Shown piece by piece: positions 59,845-64,000 of a stretch of DNA of 64,000 bases. Numbering within the stretch: position 1 is the stretch's first letter; each line of letters opens with the position of its first letter. This stretch comes from Spirochaetales bacterium (GTDB lineage Bacteria; Spirochaetota; Spirochaetia; UBA9216), in NCBI GenBank assembly GCA_016839055.1, contig JAEKNX010000015.1, positions 1-64,000 on the forward strand. The letters are read 5' to 3'. The notes under the pieces were generated by a model that worked only from the letters and a program-made list of their open reading frames with translations, ran no database searches and had not been told where the DNA came from. The position numbers were made by a program, and so were the translations under genes.

Positions 59845-61047
59845 ATGAAAAAATTTTTGGTTGTCAGTATAACCTTGATTTTGAGTTCGGTATTAATAAC
59901 GCTGTTCTTAGGCTGTCCACCTGAACCTCCGGCAGAAACAACTTACATAGTAACCTACGAAGGGAATGGGAATACCGGTGGAAGTGTGCCGGTCGACAGC
60001 ACCACTTACGTGGAAGGTGCGACGGTCATTGTTCTGGGAAATACAGGCAGCCTGACCCTAGCCGGTTATCAGTTCTCCGGGTGGAACACTGCATCCGACA
60101 GCAGTGGGACTACTTATACAGAGGGACAGAGTTTTACTATGGGAGGTACTGGAATAACACTTCACGCTCTGTGGACAGAGCCTGAGTTTTCTGCAGCAAC
60201 AGCCGCCGAGGATAACCAATGGTGGTCGGTGACCTACGGCAATGGGCTTTTTGTCGCGGTGGCCAGAGACGGTACCAACCGTGTTATGACCTCCCCCGAC
60301 GGGATTACCTGGACGGCTCGCACGGCAGCCGAGGATAACCAATGGTGGTCGGTGGCCTACGGAAACAGTCTGTTTGTAGCTGTATCTAATAGCGGTACCA
60401 ACCGTGTTATGACCTCTCCCGATGGTAGCACCTGGACGTCTCGTTCCGGTGTCGATACAATCGAGTGGCGCACGGTGACCTGCGGAAACGGGCTCTTTGT
60501 CGCAGTGTCCATTGATGGAACCAACCAGGTGATGACCTCGACCAATGGTATTACCTGGACACCCCGATCAGTAGCCGAGGCAAGCGGATGGTACGCGGTA
60601 ACTTACGGTAACGGGCTTTTTGTCGCAACCGCCATTAGTGGAACAAACAGGGTTATGACTTCTACTGACGGAATAACCTGGGCAGCCCACCCGTCGGCGG
60701 AGCAGAACTGGTGGGTGTCGGTAACTTACGGCAATGGGATCTTTGTTGCGGTATCATTTGACGGAGACAACAGAGTGATGACTTCGACTGACGGAATAAC
60801 CTGGACCTCCCGCATGGCGGCCGAACAGAATTATTGGTACTCGGTTACTTTCAGCGGAGGTCTCTTTGTTGCGGTATCCACCGATGGAATAAATCGGGTA
60901 ATGACATCTCCTGACGGGATCAACTGGACGGCTCGTCCGGCAACTGAGGAAAATCAGTGGCATGCGGTGACCTACGGCGACGGATTCTTTGTCGCGGTTG
61001 CTAGTACTGGAACCAACAGGGTGATGTATGCTCCATGGGCACCTTGA
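59845..61047 (+). CDS. Lipoprotein with InlB B-repeat and seven propeller-like repeats
   Basis: 400 residues. The signal peptide is followed by lipobox LFLGC (Cys about 24). An InlB B-repeat (about 33-110) has TYIVTYEGNGNTGGSVPVD and LAGYQFSGWNT. Then come seven tandem repeats of about 40 residues (about 117-400), each of the form W-x-V-TYGNGLFVAV-x-x-GTNRVMTS-x-DGITW. Seven such units suggest a closed seven-bladed beta-propeller. AAGGAGA precedes ATG. It is surface-anchored; ligand unknown. Confidence 0.9.
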   Translation: MKKFLVVSITLILSSVLITLFLGCPPEPPAETTYIVTYEGNGNTGGSVPVDSTTYVEGATVIVLGNTGSLTLAGYQFSGWNTASDSSGTTYTEGQSFTMGGTGITLHALWTEPEFSAATAAEDNQWWSVTYGNGLFVAVARDGTNRVMTSPDGITWTARTAAEDNQWWSVAYGNSLFVAVSNSGTNRVMTSPDGSTWTSRSGVDTIEWRTVTCGNGLFVAVSIDGTNQVMTSTNGITWTPRSVAEASGWYAVTYGNGLFVATAISGTNRVMTSTDGITWAAHPSAEQNWWVSVTYGNGIFVAVSFDGDNRVMTSTDGITWTSRMAAEQNYWYSVTFSGGLFVAVSTDGINRVMTSPDGINWTARPATEENQWHAVTYGDGFFVAVASTGTNRVMYAPWAP

Positions 61048-61303
61048 GATTAGTAATTATATTTAGTTCTGTAGTTGAAGTTTTCCGTGGTAAAGCAGAT
61101 GAGGTACGCCTTTTGTGTCGAGTAATTCCGAAAAACGTTCAAGCGTTTTAATTAATGCAAAATAAACTATTCCGCTGCCGCAGCGGACGGAAGCTGGCGT
61201 GACTGAAATATGTCTTAACTATGTTATTGATATCCATGTATGAAAAACAATATATGACAGATAATGTAAAAGAATCAATGAATATGCAGGCTTAAGCTCG
61301 GAC

Positions 61304-61334
61304 AAAAAAAAGACCCTCGTTAATACGAGAGTCT
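61304..61334 (-). terminator. Intrinsic terminator after tRNA-Leu
   Basis: On the minus strand AGACTCTCGT-ATTA-ACGAGGGTCT is followed by TTTTTTT, starting three bases past the tRNA. Confidence 0.92.
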
Positions 61335-61336
61335 AA

Positions 61337-61421
61337 TACCGAAGACCGGACTTGAACCGGTACAGCCGTTACAGCCGGGGGATTTTAAGTCCCCTGTGTC
61401 TACCAATTCCACCACTTCGGC
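61337..61421 (-). tRNA. tRNA-Leu (anticodon TAA)
   Basis: A class II tRNA of 85 bases. The acceptor GCCGAAG pairs with CTTCGGT, and the D-loop has GGTAGAC. The anticodon stem GGGGA/TCCCC holds TAA, the long variable arm is GGCTGTAACGGCTG, and the T-arm is CCGGTTCAAGTCCGG. Discriminator A73 is present as expected for leucine. CCA is not encoded and must be added by the CCA enzyme. Confidence 0.96.
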
Positions 61422-61462
61422 ACTGGTATATGAGAGCATACTAATGAATTGCGCCGGCTTGG

Positions 61463-62191
61463 TCAATAATCTCCAGTAATAATCTTCATGGCAGTATCAG
61501 CAAGTACAAGTCCGAAGATACCCGTTATGGTGGTCAGACTACCCATGATTTTCGTACTGTGATTTGTGCCGGAAAGCTCATCGCTGTCCTCACCCGGTCT
61601 CGGGGGAAGCGGGGGTTCAGTTGAATATACGCATGTAATGCCGCTTTTTATTCCGCGCCTTCTGAGGTATTTTCGCATAAGCCTGGCAAGCGGGCAGTGC
61701 GCTGATTTAAAGAGACTGTCAACACGGACGGCAAGCGGGTCGGTTTTTCTGGCAGCCCCCATTGATGAGATGACGGGGATGCTGCTGCGCGCGCAGTAGG
61801 TCAGCAGTTCAAGTTTCGGGTCAACGGTGTCTATTGCGTCGAGCACAATGTCCGGGGGAGACTTCAGGATTTCGGGGATAGTATTAACATCTGCAAATTG
61901 TTTGACCCCGGTTAATCGGCATTTTGGATTTATATCCAAGAGACGGGCAATAGCTGTATCAACCTTGTTTTGTCCTAGGGTGCTTTCAAGGGCGAAGAGC
62001 TGCCGGTTTATGTTGCTGAGGCTTATATCGTCGTAATCAACGATTATAAGGCTTCCTATACCGCTTCGAACCAGCGCTTCGGCTGCGAAGCTGCCTACAG
62101 CCCCCGCTCCGAATAGTACGGCCGATGAGGCCTGAAGCCTCAAGAGTTTTTCGGTGCCCAGTAATTTTTCAGTTCGTGAAAATCGTTCCAT
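61463..62191 (-). CDS. tcdA: TcdA-like E1-type protein (tRNA ct6A dehydratase)
   Basis: 242 residues of the ThiF/MoeB/HesA fold: VLFGAGAVGSFAAEALVRSG (ATP-binding), DYDDISLSNINRQLFAL, VLDAIDTVDPKLELL, SMGAARKTDP and a DPLAVRVDSLFKSAHCPL segment. TcdA cyclises t6A37 to ct6A in tRNAs reading ANN codons. ATG 62191 (MERFSRTEKLLG) fits the family. It overlaps tatD by 23 bases. Confidence 0.9.
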   Translation of the reverse strand: MERFSRTEKLLGTEKLLRLQASSAVLFGAGAVGSFAAEALVRSGIGSLIIVDYDDISLSNINRQLFALESTLGQNKVDTAIARLLDINPKCRLTGVKQFADVNTIPEILKSPPDIVLDAIDTVDPKLELLTYCARSSIPVISSMGAARKTDPLAVRVDSLFKSAHCPLARLMRKYLRRRGIKSGITCVYSTEPPLPPRPGEDSDELSGTNHSTKIMGSLTTITGIFGLVLADTAMKIITGDY

Positions 62192-62900
62192 TATCCCATA
62201 TCCTCGCGGCAAGTTCTGATTCAGAAATCCCCAAAATTCCCGAGGCTTCATTATAGATATTTTTCAGTTCCTGTAAATGAGATACGGCAGAGAATCCTTT
62301 GCTTCCGCAGATCATGTCAGATTCAATGAGCAGCCTGTCAAGAGGAACCGCTTCTATGACCGGATAAGAGCGCTGCGGATTTCTAAGAGACAGGGAGGAA
62401 ATCGATATATAGGCCCCATATTTAAGAAGATGCTCAAGAACTTCTTTTGATCCGTAGAATGAATGAAGAATAAACGGCTTTTTGAGAGGGACGTGTCTTT
62501 CAAGGATATTAAAGAGAAGCTGCCAGGATCGAACACAGTGGACTGAGACGGGCCGCGCGAGGCTTGAGGCTAGTTCAATCTGAACCCGGAACAGGCTAAG
62601 CTGCCTGCCTATATCCGGTTTGTACTGCGGACTTGAGTCGAGCCCGGTTTCGCCGATTCCGGCCGATGGAGAGGCTTTGAGTATACTGGAAAGCAGCTGC
62701 GCCGAGAATGATTCATTCCGGACGTGCCAGGGATGGAGGCCGTAAAAGGGTATCACATCTGTTGAGTGTTCGGATGCAGATTTGACAGCAGAATAATCAG
62801 ATGGACCGGTAGAGTTTAGAAAAACCCTGCCAATCTCGGTTGAAATTGAAAGAGCCGAGCCAAATGCTATATGCAGATGCGCGTCCTGATACAAGGTCAA
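62169..62900 (-). CDS. TatD-family metal-dependent hydrolase
   Basis: 243 residues. The metal-site motifs are DAHLHI near the start, GETGLDSSPQY, SVHCVRSW (His), FILHSFYGSKEVLE and LIESDMI. TatD proteins are nucleases or hydrolases. The GIGEIGLD motif is GIGETGLD. It overlaps the zinc-ribbon gene by 4 bases and tcdA by 23, forming one operon. Confidence 0.9.
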   Translation of the reverse strand: MTLYQDAHLHIAFGSALSISTEIGRVFLNSTGPSDYSAVKSASEHSTDVIPFYGLHPWHVRNESFSAQLLSSILKASPSAGIGETGLDSSPQYKPDIGRQLSLFRVQIELASSLARPVSVHCVRSWQLLFNILERHVPLKKPFILHSFYGSKEVLEHLLKYGAYISISSLSLRNPQRSYPVIEAVPLDRLLIESDMICGSKGFSAVSHLQELKNIYNEASGILGISESELAARIWDNGTIFTN

Positions 62901-63115
62901 TTTTCCTTTACAAATTCTTTATCCATCGATTCCCGTGACTTCAGTGTGTTGCATGTTTCACAGAAGAAACTTACCGCGCCGCAGCTGGCGGCAACTGAAG
63001 GCAGGTTTTTACAGACCTCACAGGTAAAGGTTACCTTCCATTTTGAACCGCAGGATTCGCAGCTATAGTGGCTGCCTTTTCCGTAGATATCTTGGCCGCA
63101 TTCTGGACAGGTCAT
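62897..63115 (-). CDS. Small double zinc-ribbon protein (YfgJ-like)
   Basis: 72 residues from ATG 63115, which has GGGAGAG upstream. It contains CPECGQ, CESCG, CEVCKN and CETCN knuckles, i.e. two or three zinc ribbons. It resembles E. coli YfgJ (DUF1407). Role unknown; probably a structural or nucleic-acid-binding zinc protein. It heads the operon with tatD and tcdA. Confidence 0.82.
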   Translation of the reverse strand: MTCPECGQDIYGKGSHYSCESCGSKWKVTFTCEVCKNLPSVAASCGAVSFFCETCNTLKSRESMDKEFVKEN

Positions 63116-63295
63116 TTTTTCTCTCCCTCTTTGATGTTTTTTTTCATCGATAATTTGCATTAGTACTTTTCGTTTACTATACTTTTATATTGTAAAGCAT
63201 AGTGAAATGATAAAAAAGTAGATTGATGAAGTATCGTATTTTTTTAAATGCTATTTACTCTAGCTGATCTTCTCCAATCTGAAAAGGAGAATAGA

Positions 63296-64000
63296 ATGGT
63301 TATTGATGACCTGTTAGTCTCGTTCCTTGTACTTATTGGTGTTCGCTTTATTGCTTTTCTAATGTTTATGGTCCTCTTTTTCAAGTATTTTAAATCAAAA
63401 TACCTGATTCTATCCCTCGGCTGGCTTATTTACATGCTTGGCCCCATACCTGACGTAATCAGCAATGCAAGCCTTACCCAGAGTCTTCACCCCTTCTTCG
63501 GTTTTTCCGCTGCCACGGGGACTTCTTTTCTGATGATCTCTGTTATCCTGTATTACAGGAATATCTCTCTGAAGATAATAATTCCGATTATAAGTTTAAT
63601 AGTACTAGTCTTAGGACTATTAATTCTGATACTTCCGGAAATAAGCGGAATGCTGGCAACAATTTCGCAGGGATTATTTCTTATTGGGATCCTCTTTCTT
63701 GTGATCATCAATTGGATTCTTTTTAAGGCTGACAAAGCAAAAGGGAGCTACTTCTGGCTTTGCGCAAGCCTCGTATTCGGATTATTTCATGCATTTGGAT
63801 TCAATTTATTTTACATATCGGTTCCGCTTTCAATAAAGTTTGTTTTGACATTTCTGATAAATATTTCATTTCTTGAGTATTTCATATATATGGACTGGGA
63901 ACAATCTTCTAAAAATCTTCAGGAAAGTGATAAACGTTACAGATTTATTTTTAATACGGCACCAGTTGCCATGTTCGAGGAGAACTTTGACGGTGTTAGG
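63296..64000 (+). CDS. Membrane PAS sensor, cut by window end
   Basis: The frame starts at ATG 63296 behind AAAGGAGA and stays open for 235 codons to the last base. Seven or so hydrophobic helices fill residues 5-205, followed by a charged linker (WEQSSKNLQESDKRYRFIF) and the start of a PAS domain (NTAPVAMFEENFDGV). Most likely it continues as a histidine kinase or diguanylate cyclase outside the window. Confidence 0.85.
   Translation, partial: MVIDDLLVSFLVLIGVRFIAFLMFMVLFFKYFKSKYLILSLGWLIYMLGPIPDVISNASLTQSLHPFFGFSAATGTSFLMISVILYYRNISLKIIIPIISLIVLVLGLLILILPEISGMLATISQGLFLIGILFLVIINWILFKADKAKGSYFWLCASLVFGLFHAFGFNLFYISVPLSIKFVLTFLINISFLEYFIYMDWEQSSKNLQESDKRYRFIFNTAPVAMFEENFDGVR

Noticed and set aside
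61080-61110. Another copy of the TTCCGTGGTTAA repeat
   Set aside because: Only about 13 bases (AGTTTTCCGTGGT) match and no hairpin units follow, so this may be chance.
63553-63735. Minus-strand ORF of 60 codons near the window end
   Set aside because: It is antisense to the membrane region of the PAS sensor and explained by its hydrophobic codons.
1-64000. CRISPR array, retron or diversity-generating retroelement
   Set aside because: No regularly spaced identical repeats, no cas genes and no reverse-transcriptase motif (YxDD) were seen on either strand.

Overview
The window looks like part of a spirochaete chromosome (Spirochaetales/Treponemataceae-like). This is inferred from gene content: many lipoproteins, GPH and RbsABC-type sugar uptake, receiver-PAS and membrane-PAS sensors, and a tRNA-Leu without an encoded CCA. 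No 16S or other decisive marker is present, so the genus is open.

Region 1 (1-9.0 kb) is an accessory, decaying zone. It holds an IS110-family transposase with a small trailing ORF, an IS21 istA remnant, and four toxin-antitoxin loci: vapBC with a truncated vapB, an intact yafQ/antitoxin pair, a broken mntA-hepT pair, and an intact higBA. It also has an XRE/membrane-protein pair, a lipoprotein, and a terpenoid-cyclase-like gene broken by two in-frame stops. Two families of structured dispersed repeats lie between these genes.

Region 2 (9.1-19.6 kb) is the most striking part: one tightly packed, co-directional defence operon. A type I restriction-modification system (half-length hsdS, hsdM, full hsdS, then hsdR much further on) is split by a complete short CBASS module: a DUF2188 protein, a Cap15-like two-TM beta-barrel effector, a CD-NTase, and an E2-like conjugating enzyme with a C-terminal SEC-C zinc motif. 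The E2 gene has no ATG/GTG/TTG start at its 5' end and would be missed or truncated by gene callers. A Fic protein precedes hsdR and a YgjP-type metalloprotease follows it. Nearly every junction overlaps or is separated by a few bases, so the genes are probably co-transcribed from one promoter flanked by 19-bp direct repeats.

Region 3 (19.8-38.2 kb) has a frameshifted nitroreductase and a large unknown protein. A GntR-TPR-MFS operon follows, then an ankyrin lipoprotein, a UvrD/PcrA helicase, a COG2426 membrane protein, a DUF362 ferredoxin protein and a histidine phosphatase. An AraC regulator is divergent from an alpha-galactoside module (GPH symporter plus GH36). The region ends with an Aat-like aminoacyl-transferase homologue and a SEC-C protein.

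Region 4 (38.3-45.2 kb) is a sugar ABC transporter operon (binding protein, RbsA-like ATPase, two permeases). It is divergent from lacI and a TIM-barrel sugar isomerase/epimerase. The binding-protein signal peptide is out of frame at an A8 tract, and lacI appears to be leaderless.

Region 5 (45.2-64 kb) is mixed chromosomal sequence: lipoproteins, a membrane LuxR regulator, a C45 acyltransferase with a nonsense codon, receiver-PAS and GNAT proteins, and a GT-A-like protein. A ribosome/RNA cluster follows (DEAD-box helicase, RlmK-like and RlmF methyltransferases). Then come a recQ 3' remnant, a seven-repeat propeller lipoprotein, tRNA-Leu(TAA), a zinc-ribbon-tatD-tcdA operon, and the start of a membrane PAS sensor cut by the window edge.
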